Source of the DNA: Solilutibacter tolerans
Lineage (GTDB): Bacteria; Pseudomonadota; Gammaproteobacteria; Xanthomonadales; Xanthomonadaceae
Length of the DNA: 64,000 bases
Direction: 5' to 3'
NCBI RefSeq assembly: GCF_900155935.1
Contig: NZ_FTLW01000004.1
Location: forward strand, 186,001-250,000
Within the stretch, counting starts at the first letter, position 1. The number at the start of each line of letters is the position of its first letter. Below, piece by piece: positions 18,409-27,964 of this stretch. The notes under the pieces are model-generated. The model was given only the letters and a program-made list of their open reading frames with translations. It had not been told where the DNA came from and ran no database searches. A program made the translations under genes and the position numbers.

Positions 18409-19830
18409 ATGGAAGGCAATGCAATCCAGCTGGGCGTGTTCTTTGCGGTGACGCTGGGGATTGCGTTTATGACCTGGTGGAAGATCCGTGGAGCACAGCG
18501 CAGCAAGAACCGCGCGGAGGATTTTTTTCTTGCCGGTGGCCATTTGAGCTGGCCATTCATCGCTGGCTCGCTACTGCTGACGAACATCAGCGCGGAGCAG
18601 ATCGTTGGCATGAATGGCGCGCAGAACCTGCTTCAGGTGTGGTGGGAGTTCGGTGCAGTGGTCGGCCTGCTGGTGTTGGCCAAAGTGCTGGTGCCGATGT
18701 ATTACAAGTACAAATGCACGACGACGACAGAATTGCTTGAGCGTCGAATGAACGACGCCGCCTTGCGACGTGCGGTGTCGCTCTTGTTCCTGATGGGCTA
18801 TCTCTTCATCTTGTTGCCGATGGTGCTCTACACCGGTGCCCGATTCATGAAGTCGATGTTCGAGCCCGACATGTCGATCATGACCATCTCCATCTTGTTC
18901 GCGCTGGCCGGGTTGGCTTATGCGGCCTTGGGGGGGCTTCGCGCCATCGCCATATCCGATACGTACATGGGCGTCATCCTGCTGGTGATGGGCGGCTTGG
19001 TCACCTGGTTTGCGCTGGAGCGCATCGGTTGGGATTTTTCGGGAATCCCGGCTGACCGCCTGACCTTGTGGGGTGGTCCGGATTCGGACATCCCGTGGCC
19101 TACGCTCTTCACGGGAATGATGTTCGCGCACATTTTCTACTGGGGCACCAATATGGTCATTGCCCAGCGCGCGTTGGCTGCCAAGGACATTCGTGAGGCA
19201 CAGAAAGGCATTTATGCGGCGGCATTCCTCAAGCTGCTGACGCCATTGATTGTGGTGTTGCCGGGCATCATTGCATTCAAGCTTTACGGCGACATCGACG
19301 ATAGTGCTTATGGTCGGTTGGCCGGCGATGTCTTGCCGCCCTGGCTTTCAGGTGCCTTTGCCGCGGCGATGACGGGGGCGGTGCTTTCCAGTTACAACGC
19401 CGGGCTGAACTCGGCCGCGGCGTTGTATGCCGTCGACATTCACCTGCCGGTGTTCAACAAGCAGGCGGATGCCAAGCGCGTAGGGCAGTGGACGCAAATC
19501 GTCGCCATGCTGATTTCCTTGGCGTTGGTGCCGCTGTACAGCCATTCCAAGAGCATCATCGCGACGCTGCAGCAGTTGAACGGTCTGTATTCGATGCCGG
19601 TCTTGGCTGCGTTCATCGTCGCCATCTTCGTGCGGGGTGCCAACGCGAAGGCGCTGCGCATCGCGTTGGCTTTCGGTGTGATGTTGTATGCAATCTTCAC
19701 CTTCGCATGGACACCGCTGCATTACCTGCATCTGATGTTCATCACCCTGGTGAGCACGATTGCATTGGCCATCGTGCTGAGTCGGCTCATGGGGCCGAGC
19801 GCGGGCAGCGCCGGCAATGCGAAAACCTAA
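18409..19830 (+). CDS. Sodium:solute symporter (SSS/SGLT family), probable glucose transporter
   Basis: 473 residues, almost entirely hydrophobic with about 13 to 14 membrane helices, consistent with the LeuT-fold SSS family. Family features: an early helix, then SKNRAEDFFLAGGHLSWPFIAGSLLLTNISAEQ, the conserved sodium-site region of SGLT-like transporters. ATG 18409 has a strong TTGGAGG ribosome site; an upstream ATG lies within the terminator hairpin. Located between the receptor and a glucokinase/Entner-Doudoroff operon, so glucose or a related hexose is the likely cargo, by context. It converges with eda with a 6-bp gap between stops and no terminator. Confidence 0.88.
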   Translation: MEGNAIQLGVFFAVTLGIAFMTWWKIRGAQRSKNRAEDFFLAGGHLSWPFIAGSLLLTNISAEQIVGMNGAQNLLQVWWEFGAVVGLLVLAKVLVPMYYKYKCTTTTELLERRMNDAALRRAVSLLFLMGYLFILLPMVLYTGARFMKSMFEPDMSIMTISILFALAGLAYAALGGLRAIAISDTYMGVILLVMGGLVTWFALERIGWDFSGIPADRLTLWGGPDSDIPWPTLFTGMMFAHIFYWGTNMVIAQRALAAKDIREAQKGIYAAAFLKLLTPLIVVLPGIIAFKLYGDIDDSAYGRLAGDVLPPWLSGAFAAAMTGAVLSSYNAGLNSAAALYAVDIHLPVFNKQADAKRVGQWTQIVAMLISLALVPLYSHSKSIIATLQQLNGLYSMPVLAAFIVAIFVRGANAKALRIALAFGVMLYAIFTFAWTPLHYLHLMFITLVSTIALAIVLSRLMGPSAGSAGNAKT

Positions 19831-19836
19831 TCGGGA

Positions 19837-20472
19837 TCAGGCCAGGTGGGCGGCCTCGCTCGCCAGCTGCTGGATACGGGGCCAGTCACGTGACTGGATG
19901 GCGTCCACCGGCACCATCCAGGATCCGCCCACGGTGAGCACATTGGGCAGTTGAAGGTACTGCCCGGCGTTTCCAGCGTGTATTCCCCCGGTTGGGCAGA
20001 AGCGCGCCTGGGGGAAGGGGCCCGCCAGCGATTTAAGCAAGGGGATGCCACCGACGGCTTCTGCGGGGAACAACTTGAAGCAGTCGAATCCGGCATCTAG
20101 GCCATGCATGACCTCGCTGGCGCTGGCCACGCCAGGCAAGTAAGCCAGCATCGAACGATGCGCTTGGGCATGGGTGTACAAGGCGGGCGTTGCGCCCGGT
20201 GAAATCGCGAAGCGGGCGCCTGCCTTTGCGACCTCATCGAACTGCGACGGGGAGAGCACCGTGCCTGCCCCGATGACGGCATCCGGCATTTCCTTCGCGA
20301 TGAGCTTGATTGCCTCGAGTGCAGCATCAGTGCGCATGGTGACTTCGATCACGGGCAAGCCACCGGCCAAGAGGGCGCGCGCGAGCGGGAGGGCGTCGCG
20401 CACATCCTCGATCACCACCACCGGAACCACTGGCGCCTTGCGTAGCACGTCTTCAGGCGTCATCACTGTCAT
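19837..20472 (-). CDS. eda: KDPG aldolase (2-dehydro-3-deoxyphosphogluconate aldolase)
   Basis: 211 residues, normal length. Schiff-base lysine K133 in CFKLFPAE and glutamate E43 in VIEVTMRT match the E. coli enzyme's numbering. Cleaves KDPG to pyruvate and glyceraldehyde-3-phosphate, the last Entner-Doudoroff step. It is the final gene of zwf-pgl-edd-glk-eda, its ATG overlapping the glk stop (ATGA). A second ATG three codons in is a possible alternative start. Confidence 0.96.
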   Translation of the reverse strand: MTVMTPEDVLRKAPVVPVVVIEDVRDALPLARALLAGGLPVIEVTMRTDAALEAIKLIAKEMPDAVIGAGTVLSPSQFDEVAKAGARFAISPGATPALYTHAQAHRSMLAYLPGVASASEVMHGLDAGFDCFKLFPAEAVGGIPLLKSLAGPFPQARFCPTGGIHAGNAGQYLQLPNVLTVGGSWMVPVDAIQSRDWPRIQQLASEAAHLA

Positions 20473-21491
20473 TGGTCAACCTCATGCAGATACATTGCTG
20501 CGCCAAGCAGCCCCGGATGCGGATGGGTGATCACGTGCACGCCTACGCGTTCCAGGTGCGCGGCAAAACGCCCCTTGGCCAGAAATTTTTCGCGGAAGGC
20601 GCTGCTGCGCAGGAACGGAATGAAACGCGGGATGATCCCGCCGGCAACGACCACGTGTCGTGCGCCGTGGACCAGGGCGCAATCACCCGCGACGCTGCCG
20701 AGCACGGCACAAAAGCGCGCCAATGCCTGTCGTGCAGCCACGTCATGACCATCCAGGGCCGCGCTGACGATGTCGGCCGGGTGACGCAACTCGATTTCGG
20801 TGAGCGTGGCTTCGCCAGGCAGTACCGGTCCGCCGGCTCCAATGGCCGGAATTCCGCGCATGACCGCATCAATTTCGCTCAGGCCCTTCCCGCACAGGAG
20901 TCGTTCGTTTGACGTGCGTCCGTGGCGGGCGCTCATCCAGCGTTCGATCTGTCGCTCCTCCTCGCCCTGGGGCGCGAAACTCACATGGCCACCTTCGGTC
21001 TCGATCACGTGCCAGCCGTTGTCGCGGTCGCCGTGCAACAAGGCAACACCAAGGCCGGTGCCCGGACCCAGCACGGTGACCGGTCCACGTATGGAAGGCG
21101 ATGCCCGAGCCTCGTGCAGGGTCAAGAGGTCTTCGCGTCCCAGCGCGGGGATGGCCCAGGCCACCGCACCAAAGTCATTGAGCATGTGTAGCCGGTCGAA
21201 TCCGAGTGCTGCCCCCAGTTCACGTCGGCTGAAGGACCAGGCGCGATTGGTCAGGCGGATTTCGTCTTCGTTCACCGGGCAGGCCACGGCTATCGCCGCG
21301 GTGCGTGGACGGGCACCCACCCTGTCCAGGTAATGTTCGATCGCGTGTTGAAGGCTAGCGAAGTCGGAATTTTGCAGCGCGTGCGATTCGAGTATGCGAG
21401 GTGTTTCCAGGGTGATGTCGGCCAGGGCAAAACGGGCATTGGTGCCCCCCACATCGCCCAGCAAGGCCAATCCGGCAGAAATCGTGCTCAT
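20469..21491 (-). CDS. glk: Glucokinase (Glk family)
   Basis: 340 residues from ATG 21491. The phosphate-binding motif [14 protein letters not shown] at the N-terminus, [21 protein letters not shown] and [12 protein letters not shown] mark the bacterial Glk family rather than ROK kinases. Phosphorylates glucose to glucose-6-phosphate in the cytoplasm, joining the glucose-releasing enzymes upstream to zwf. Overlaps the edd stop and the eda start by four bases each, so translational coupling is likely. A longer in-frame start 10 codons upstream lies inside edd and is less likely. Confidence 0.95.
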   Translation of the reverse strand: MSTISAGLALLGDVGGTNARFALADITLETPRILESHALQNSDFASLQHAIEHYLDRVGARPRTAAIAVACPVNEDEIRLTNRAWSFSRRELGAALGFDRLHMLNDFGAVAWAIPALGREDLLTLHEARASPSIRGPVTVLGPGTGLGVALLHGDRDNGWHVIETEGGHVSFAPQGEEERQIERWMSARHGRTSNERLLCGKGLSEIDAVMRGIPAIGAGGPVLPGEATLTEIELRHPADIVSAALDGHDVAARQALARFCAVLGSVAGDCALVHGARHVVVAGGIIPRFIPFLRSSAFREKFLAKGRFAAHLERVGVHVITHPHPGLLGAAMYLHEVDQ

Positions 21492-23317
21492 GCGGACGGT
21501 GCCTCGCCGAACAGGCTGCAAGCGCCATGTTCCGCATCGCCGGTGCGCTCGCGCATCAAGCCGAACAGCTCACGGCCGCAGCCATGCGTGTTGGCGCGCG
21601 TGTCCGGCAGTTCGGGTTCCCGCTGCGCCCAGGTGTCGGGAGCGACCAAGGCGTTCATCGTCCCGGCCTGCGCATCGATATGGATCATGTCGCCCTCGCG
21701 CACGCGGGAGATGCCGCCCGCGGACAGCGCCTCGGGCGTCACGTGGATGGCGGCAAGGATCTTGCCCGAGGCACCGGACATCCGGCCATCGGTCAGCAAG
21801 GCCACCCGTTGTCCGCGGTCCTGGAGGGCCGAAAGCGTGGGGGTGAGCTTGTGCAGCTCCGGCATGCCATTGGCCCGGGGACCTTGCCCGCGCACGACCG
21901 CGACGAAGTCGCCATCCAGCTCGCCCGCCTTGAAGGCGCGCAAGACCGCGTCCTGCGATTCGAACACGCGTGACGGAGCCTGTATCATCCGGTGCTCCGG
22001 CGACACCGCCGAGACTTTCACCACCGCGCGGCCAAGATTGCCTTCCAGCCGGCGCAGGCCGCCCTCGGCGTCGAAGGGCGCTGCGAGCGGGCGGAGGATG
22101 TCGGTGTCGGCCGAGGTTGCCGGCGCCGGATGCCAGGCGAGGCGCGTGTCTTCCAGCGCCGGCCGCAACGTTTGCTGGCGCAGATCGCCGCCATGGACGC
22201 AGAGGATGTCCGGATGCAGCAGGCCGCCATCGATCAGCTCGCGGATCACCAGGCCAAGCCCGCCGGCTTCGTGGAACTGGTTCACGTCGGCGTTGCCGTT
22301 GGGGTAGATGCGCGCCAGCAGCGGCGTGACGCGTGAAACTTCATCCAGATCGTCCCAGTTGATCTGGAGGCCGGCTGCCCGGGCGATCGCGACCAGATGC
22401 ATCGTGTGGTTGGTCGATCCCCCCGTAGCTGCGAGGCCGACCAGGGCGTTGACGATGGCCTTCTCATCCACCGTGCGCGCCAGCGGGCGGTAATCCTTGC
22501 CGAGCGCAGAAATACGCAAGGCCTGCTCGGTGGCCGCCACGGTCAAGGCATCGCGCAGTGCGGTGCCGGGCGGCACGAAGGCAGCACCCGGCATGTGCAG
22601 GCCCATGACTTCCATCAACATCTGGTTGGAGTTGGCGGTGCCATAGAACGTGCAGGTGCCTGGCGCGTGATAGGAGGCGGCTTCGGCATCGAGCAGTTCC
22701 TCGCGTGAGGCCTCCCCGATGGCATAGCGTTGCCTGACCGCCGCCTTTTGCTTGTTGGGGATGCCCGACGGCATGGGGCCGGCTGGCACGAAGATCACCG
22801 GCAAGTGCCCGAAGCTGAGGGCGCCGATCAACAGGCCCGGCACGATCTTGTCGCAAACCCCGAGGCACAGAACCGCATCGAACGCCTGATGCGACAGGGC
22901 GATGGCGGTGGACATCGCCACGGTGTCGCGCGAGAACAGCGACAGCTCCATCCCCTCCAGGCCCTGGGTGATGCCATCGCACATCGCGGGCACGCCGCCG
23001 GCGACTTGTGCGGTGCCGCCAAGGTTGCGGGCCGCCATCCGGATCAGCGTCGGATACTGCTCCATCGGCTGGTGCGCGCTCAGCATGTCGTTGTAGGCGG
23101 TGACGATGCCGATGTTGCCGGCATGCCCGGCGCGCAAGGCGGGCTTGTCGCTCCCGGCCGCGGCGAAGGCATGCGCGAGGTTGCCGCAGGGCAGCGCGTC
23201 GCGCGCCGGCGCCTGCGGTCGCGGCTGCAGCGTGCGGGCAAGGTATTCCGCGCGCAAGTCGCGACTGCGCTCGGCAATTCGTTCGGTCACGCGTTCGATG
23301 GTGGGATGCAGGCTCAT
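21488..23317 (-). CDS. edd: 6-phosphogluconate dehydratase
   Basis: 609 residues, typical for Edd. IlvD/Edd family motifs are visible: [32 protein letters not shown] (a cluster-ligating cysteine), [14 protein letters not shown] (another) and [10 protein letters not shown] near the C-terminus. An iron-sulfur dehydratase converting 6-phosphogluconate to KDPG. Its start shares one base with the pgl stop (TGATG) and its stop overlaps the glk start. Confidence 0.96.
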   Translation of the reverse strand: MSLHPTIERVTERIAERSRDLRAEYLARTLQPRPQAPARDALPCGNLAHAFAAAGSDKPALRAGHAGNIGIVTAYNDMLSAHQPMEQYPTLIRMAARNLGGTAQVAGGVPAMCDGITQGLEGMELSLFSRDTVAMSTAIALSHQAFDAVLCLGVCDKIVPGLLIGALSFGHLPVIFVPAGPMPSGIPNKQKAAVRQRYAIGEASREELLDAEAASYHAPGTCTFYGTANSNQMLMEVMGLHMPGAAFVPPGTALRDALTVAATEQALRISALGKDYRPLARTVDEKAIVNALVGLAATGGSTNHTMHLVAIARAAGLQINWDDLDEVSRVTPLLARIYPNGNADVNQFHEAGGLGLVIRELIDGGLLHPDILCVHGGDLRQQTLRPALEDTRLAWHPAPATSADTDILRPLAAPFDAEGGLRRLEGNLGRAVVKVSAVSPEHRMIQAPSRVFESQDAVLRAFKAGELDGDFVAVVRGQGPRANGMPELHKLTPTLSALQDRGQRVALLTDGRMSGASGKILAAIHVTPEALSAGGISRVREGDMIHIDAQAGTMNALVAPDTWAQREPELPDTRANTHGCGRELFGLMRERTGDAEHGACSLFGEAPSA

Positions 23318-24015
23318 CAGGGGCTCCAGTGCACGCTCAGCGCGGGCGCGGCGCGCAGCAATGCGGCGACCGGGCAGCGGATCGGGTCGGCTTCGCGCGT
23401 CATGGCCGATTCCAGCACATCGCGCTTGGCTTCGCCGCTGATCACCAGCATCACATGCCGGCTTCGCAGGAGCCGGGGCAGGGTGAGCGTGATCCTTTCA
23501 TAGGGCGCTTCGGCGGGCAGGTGGGCGGGCATCAGGGCGATGGCATCGTCCTCGGTCCTGGGGTCCAGGCCCCCGGCCAGTCCCGCGGAGCCGGGGAACA
23601 AGGAGGCGAAGTGGCCGTCCGCGCCCATGCCGAGCACGGTGGCATCGAACATTGGCAAGGTGGCCAGGGTGTCACGCGCCAGCTTGAGCGAATCCGGCGC
23701 GATGCCGTCCGCGGTGGTGAGCGGCAGGCAGCGCACGCCGCGCGCATCGGCAAAGAACCGGCGCAAGGCGTCGAAGTTGCAGGCGGGATCATCGTGCGGC
23801 ACGCAGCGCTCGTCGCTCGGGATGACGGTGAGCGCCATGTCGCCCAGGTTGGCGGCGAGTGCGCGATAAGCCGGCAGGGGCGTATTGCCGCCGGCGAGCG
23901 CCAGCAGCGGGCTGCGCTCCTCATGGCGGGCGCGTTGGCAGGCGGCAAGCAGCTCGGTGGCGATGACCGCCGCCATCGAGGCCGTATCCGCGTGCGGGTG
24001 GAAATGGATGCTCAA
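23317..24015 (-). CDS. pgl: 6-phosphogluconolactonase (DevB type)
   Basis: The frame continues upstream into zwf, but the natural start is most likely TTG 24015, two bases after the zwf stop. This gives 232 residues beginning [12 protein letters not shown], the usual DevB length. Motifs: LALAGGNTP (sugar-phosphate loop), [30 protein letters not shown]. Hydrolyses 6-phosphoglucono-lactone. An ATG 18 codons farther in would delete the first strand. Unusual TTG start; translation is probably coupled to zwf. Confidence 0.92.
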   Translation of the reverse strand: MSIHFHPHADTASMAAVIATELLAACQRARHEERSPLLALAGGNTPLPAYRALAANLGDMALTVIPSDERCVPHDDPACNFDALRRFFADARGVRCLPLTTADGIAPDSLKLARDTLATLPMFDATVLGMGADGHFASLFPGSAGLAGGLDPRTEDDAIALMPAHLPAEAPYERITLTLPRLLRSRHVMLVISGEAKRDVLESAMTREADPIRCPVAALLRAAPALSVHWSP

Positions 24016-24017
24016 GG

Positions 24018-25490
24018 TCAGTCGCGCCAGTGGTGGTCGTGGCGCTCGGCCAGGGTCATCGCCGCACTGGGGCCCCAGGTGCCGGCGGGATAGGGGCGGG
24101 GAGTGATTTCCAGTTGGTGCCATGCGCCGAGGATGCCATCCACCCAATGCCAGGCGGCCTCGATCTCGTCCCGACGCACGAACAAGGTCCCGTTGCCTTC
24201 CAGCGCATCCAGATAGAGGCGTTCATAGGCGAGGCGACGCGGTTGCGTGGCGAACTCTTCGTGGAAGTCGAGGTCGAGCGCCACGCGGGAGAGGCGAAGG
24301 CCGTGCCGGTCCAGGCCCGGCGTCTTGCTCATCAGTTGCAGTTCGATGCGTTCCTCGGGCTGCAGGCGGATCAGCAGCGCGTTGGGCCGGATGTCGCGCT
24401 GTGCGCCGCCGCCGAAGATGGAGTGGGGCACGCCGCGGAACTGCACCAGGATTTCCGTGCAGCGCTTGGGCAGGCGCTTGCCGGTACGCAAATAGAACGG
24501 CACGCCGGACCAGCGCCAGTTGTCCACGTGGGCGCGTACGGCCACGAACGTCTCGCGGTTGCTGGGCCGGCCCAGTTCCTCGACATAGCCGGGCACCGCC
24601 ACGCCGTCAATGGCGCCGGCGGTGTACTGGCCGCTCACCGTCTCGGCGGCCACGTTGTCCGCGCTGATGGGGCGCAATGCGCGCAGCACCTTGACCTTTT
24701 CATCGCGCACGGCCGTGGGCAGGAACGCGACCGGCGGCTCCATCGCCACCAGGGCCAGCATCTGCAGCAAATGGTTTTGCAGCATGTCGCGGCTGGCGCC
24801 GGAGTGGTCGTAATAATCGCCGCGCCCCTCCACGCCCACGGTCTCGGCTACGGTGATCTGGACCTGCTCCACGTAGCGCGCATTCCACAGCGGCTCGAAC
24901 AGGCCGTTGCCAAAGCGCAGCGCGATCAGGTTCTGCACGCCTTCCTTGCCGAGGTAGTGATCGACGCGATAGACCTGCGATTCGTCGAAGCAGCGGCCGA
25001 CGCCATCGATGATCGCGTCGGCGCTGGCGCGGTCATGCCCGATCGGCTTCTCCAGCATGACCCGGGTGCCAGGATCGTTCAGGCCGTGCGCGGCCAATAT
25101 CTGGCAGATGGGCACGTAGAAGCGCGGCGCGGTGCTGAGGTGATAGACGATGTCGCCCGTGCGCAGCTCGGCGATGCGCGCGCACAGTCGGTTGGCGGAG
25201 GCCGCATCTCCCAGCTCGGCCGGAATGTAGTCGATGCGCGCCAGCAGCGATTGCAGGACCTCCTCCCGCAGCTCGGATACGGCCACGCGGCGCTGGATGG
25301 CCTCCGCGACCACCGCCTGGAAGCCTGCGCGATCCAGCTCTCCCCGCGCCGTGCCAAGCAGGCGCAGGTCGTGCGGCAGCAGGCCTTCGGATTGCAGGTC
25401 GTAGAGCGACGCCCAGAGCATGCGCAGGGCCAGGTCGCCGGTGGCGCCGAACAGGACAAGGAGTCGGGCTGGCTGTGGGTGGACGGACAT
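24018..25490 (-). CDS. zwf: Glucose-6-phosphate 1-dehydrogenase
   Basis: 490 residues. Nucleotide-binding LLVLFGATGDLALR (residues 10-23) and the active-site block YRVDHYLGKEGVQN with substrate lysine and catalytic histidine; EKPIGHD is also present. Oxidises glucose-6-phosphate to the lactone. First gene of the operon zwf-pgl-edd-glk-eda. Its upstream gap carries a palindrome related to the maltodextrin operators, so the operon may respond to the same sugar signal. Confidence 0.97.
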   Translation of the reverse strand: MSVHPQPARLLVLFGATGDLALRMLWASLYDLQSEGLLPHDLRLLGTARGELDRAGFQAVVAEAIQRRVAVSELREEVLQSLLARIDYIPAELGDAASANRLCARIAELRTGDIVYHLSTAPRFYVPICQILAAHGLNDPGTRVMLEKPIGHDRASADAIIDGVGRCFDESQVYRVDHYLGKEGVQNLIALRFGNGLFEPLWNARYVEQVQITVAETVGVEGRGDYYDHSGASRDMLQNHLLQMLALVAMEPPVAFLPTAVRDEKVKVLRALRPISADNVAAETVSGQYTAGAIDGVAVPGYVEELGRPSNRETFVAVRAHVDNWRWSGVPFYLRTGKRLPKRCTEILVQFRGVPHSIFGGGAQRDIRPNALLIRLQPEERIELQLMSKTPGLDRHGLRLSRVALDLDFHEEFATQPRRLAYERLYLDALEGNGTLFVRRDEIEAAWHWVDGILGAWHQLEITPRPYPAGTWGPSAAMTLAERHDHHWRD

Positions 25491-25538
25491 GACGGGCTCC
25501 TGAATCGGCCAGCGTAGCGCCCTGGATGCGTGCGTAAT

Positions 25539-25556
25539 GGTGCATACGATTGCACC
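25539..25556. promoter_or_regulatory. Operator-like palindrome upstream of zwf
   Basis: GGTGCATACGATTGCACC has 6-bp perfect arms (GGTGCA/TGCACC) and a central CG. Its core TGCATACGATTGCA shares the first eight bases with the operator TGCATACGTATTCA at 3004 and keeps the final CA. Centred about 57 bp upstream of the zwf start. Read as a LacI-family-type site; the binding protein is inferred. Confidence 0.55.
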
Positions 25557-25730
25557 CCGTCGCGCCCACGGCCCTCCAGGGGGCTAGGCTTGCCCAAACG
25601 GCCGGTTCGGCCTACCATAGGCGGCTTGAAAGCGGCTGCTCGTCGGCCGTTTCCCGGATCGGGCCAGCGTCATCGCCGATCCAGGGCCTCCGGCTAGTGT
25701 CATCGCCGGAACCGGACATCGCAATACCGG

Positions 25731-25754
25731 AAAGGGCCCAATGGGCCCTTTTTT
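25731..25754 (+). terminator. Intrinsic terminator in front of rimP
   Basis: AAAGGGCCC-AAT-GGGCCCTTT is a perfect 9-bp stem with a T-run. No plus-strand gene lies between zwf (opposite strand) and this site. It therefore either ends a leader/small transcript and attenuates rimP-nusA-infB, or is left from a lost gene. Two near repeats (GTCATCGCCG at about 25669 and 25699) precede it. Confidence 0.75.
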
Positions 25755-25796
25755 CGTTTCAAGCGCCGCAACGCGCACGGACACACAGACAACTGG

Positions 25797-26408
25797 ATGG
25801 ACAAGGCTAGACAAATCAGCGATCTGCTCGCCCCGACCGTGGAAGCGCTCGGGCTGGATCTCTTGGGCGTGGAATATCTCCCCGCGCCGGGCAGCGCCGT
25901 CGTGCGCCTGTATATCGATTATCCGGCCGATGCCACACCGGTCGCTGGTGAAGACGGCCAGATGGCACCGCCGATGGTTGGCATCGACGAATGCGAGCAG
26001 GTCAGCCGCGAGGTCTCCGCGCAGCTCGATGTAGAAGATCCGATCAGCGGCAATTACACGCTGGAAGTGTCGTCGCCGGGCATTGATCGTCCGTTGTTCA
26101 CGCCGGCGCAGTTCCAACGCTTCCTTGGCCAAACCGCGAAGGTTGGGTTGAAGTTGCCGCAGGAAGGTCGTCGTCGCCTGACCGGTCGCATCGTCGACAT
26201 CACCGACGACAGCATCCGTTTCGAGGTTGATGGAAAGCCCTTCGAGGCCGCCATCGACAACATCGACAAGGCGCGGCTGGTCCCCGACTGGGCCGCACTC
26301 GGCTATGCCCCCGGCAAGCCTGGCAAGAAATCCGGCGCCAAGCCGAAGAACCCCGAATCCACCAAGCAGGCGGAAACCCCCGCCGATGCGGAGTCTGAAC
26401 ATGAGTAA
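25797..26408 (+). CDS. rimP: Ribosome maturation factor RimP
   Basis: 203 residues. N-terminal alpha/beta domain with [16 protein letters not shown] and [15 protein letters not shown], then the SH3-like C-terminal domain (KARLVP) and a lysine/proline-rich tail of about 30 residues. Assists 30S subunit assembly. First gene of the conserved rimP-nusA-infB block; its last 8 bp overlap the nusA start. The acidic/basic tail is longer than in E. coli. Confidence 0.96.
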   Translation: MDKARQISDLLAPTVEALGLDLLGVEYLPAPGSAVVRLYIDYPADATPVAGEDGQMAPPMVGIDECEQVSREVSAQLDVEDPISGNYTLEVSSPGIDRPLFTPAQFQRFLGQTAKVGLKLPQEGRRRLTGRIVDITDDSIRFEVDGKPFEAAIDNIDKARLVPDWAALGYAPGKPGKKSGAKPKNPESTKQAETPADAESEHE

Positions 26409-27888
26409 GGAGTTGTTGCTCGTCGTCGATGCGGTTGCCAACGAAAAGGGCGTGCCGCGCGAAGTCATCATCGAGGCCATCGAGGCCGCGCTGGCGTCTG
26501 CCGCCAAGAAGCGCTACCCCGAGCAGGACGTCGCCATCCGCGTGGTCGTCGACCCCAAGGACGGCAGCTACGAGACATTCCGCCGCTGGGAAGTGGTGGC
26601 CGATGACGTGGTGATGGAATCGCCCGACCGCCAGCTGCGCCTGATGGACGCGGTGGACGAGAGCGAAGGCGTCGAGGTCGGCGACTTCATCGAAGAGCAG
26701 ATCGAGAACGCCGAGTTCGGCCGCATCGCCGCCCAGGCCGCCAAGCAAGTGATCGTGCAGCGCGTGCGCGAGGCCGAGCGCCAGCAGGTGGTCGATGCGT
26801 GGAAGGATCGCGTCGGCGAGCTGGTCAATGGCACGGTCAAGCGCGTGGAGCGCGGCAACATCTACGTGGACCTCGGCGGCAACGCCGAAGGCTTCATCCC
26901 CAAGGACAAGGGCATCCCGCGCGACATCCTGCGCACTGGCGACCGCGTGCGCGGCTATCTGTACGACGTGCGCAGCGAGCAACGCGGCCCGCAGCTGTTC
27001 ATCAGCCGCGCCGCGCCGGAATTCATGATGGAACTTTTCCGCCTGGAAGTGCCGGAAGTCGGCCAGGGCCTGGTGGACATCAAGGCCTGTGCGCGTGACC
27101 CGGGCGACCGCGCCAAGATCGCGGTGCTGGCTTACGACAACCGCACTGATCCGATCGGCGCCTGCATCGGCATGCGCGGCTCGCGCGTGCAGGCGGTGAC
27201 CAACGAGCTCAACGGCGAGCGCGTGGACATCGTGCTGTGGAGCGACAACCCCGCGCAGTTCGTCATCAACGCAATGGCACCGGCGGAAGTGCAGTCGATC
27301 ATCGTCGATGAAGAAAAGCACTCGATGGACCTCGCCGTGGCCGAAGAACTGCTGGCCAAGGCGATCGGCAAGGGCGGCCAGAACGTGCGCCTCGCCAGCC
27401 GCCTGACCGGTTGGCAGCTCAACGTGATGACCGCGGACCAGGTGCAGGCGAAGTCGGAGGCCGAGCAGGCCGTCGCCCGCCAGCTGTTCGTGGACAAACT
27501 CGAGGTCGACGAGGAAATCGCCGGCATCCTGGTGGCCGAAGGCTTCAGCACGGTCGAGGAAATCGCCTACGTGCCCGTCGGCGAGTTGCTGGCCGTGGAG
27601 GGCTTCGACGAGGACATCGTCGAGGAGCTGCGCGCCCGCGCCCGCGACGCCCTGCTCAACGAAGCGCTGGCCGCCGAGGAAGAGCTGGACGAGCACCAGC
27701 CCGCCGAGGACCTGCTCACGCTCGAAGGCATGGACGAGGCGACCGCCTACGTCTTGGCCAGCCGCGGCGTGCGCACCCGCGAAGACCTGGCCGAGTTGGC
27801 GGTGGACGAGATCACCGACCTCGAGGACATGGACGAAGCGCGCGCCTCTGCGCTGATCATGGAAGCACGCAAGCACTGGTTCGAATGA
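26401..27888 (+). CDS. nusA: Transcription termination/antitermination protein NusA
   Basis: 495 residues from ATG 26401 ([17 protein letters not shown]). Order: RNA-polymerase-binding N-terminal domain (1-125), S1 domain (about 135-200, [26 protein letters not shown]), KH1/KH2 (about 225-345, [12 protein letters not shown] and [11 protein letters not shown]) and two C-terminal helix-hairpin-helix repeats with acidic linkers. Controls pausing, termination and antitermination. The start overlaps the rimP stop by 8 bp. Confidence 0.97.
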   Translation: MSKELLLVVDAVANEKGVPREVIIEAIEAALASAAKKRYPEQDVAIRVVVDPKDGSYETFRRWEVVADDVVMESPDRQLRLMDAVDESEGVEVGDFIEEQIENAEFGRIAAQAAKQVIVQRVREAERQQVVDAWKDRVGELVNGTVKRVERGNIYVDLGGNAEGFIPKDKGIPRDILRTGDRVRGYLYDVRSEQRGPQLFISRAAPEFMMELFRLEVPEVGQGLVDIKACARDPGDRAKIAVLAYDNRTDPIGACIGMRGSRVQAVTNELNGERVDIVLWSDNPAQFVINAMAPAEVQSIIVDEEKHSMDLAVAEELLAKAIGKGGQNVRLASRLTGWQLNVMTADQVQAKSEAEQAVARQLFVDKLEVDEEIAGILVAEGFSTVEEIAYVPVGELLAVEGFDEDIVEELRARARDALLNEALAAEEELDEHQPAEDLLTLEGMDEATAYVLASRGVRTREDLAELAVDEITDLEDMDEARASALIMEARKHWFE

Positions 27889-27964
27889 CGGGCTGTAAAA
27901 CCGCCGCGCGCTAGAATGGAAAATTGGCCGAACGCCCTCGCGTCGGCCCGAACACGGAAAACGC

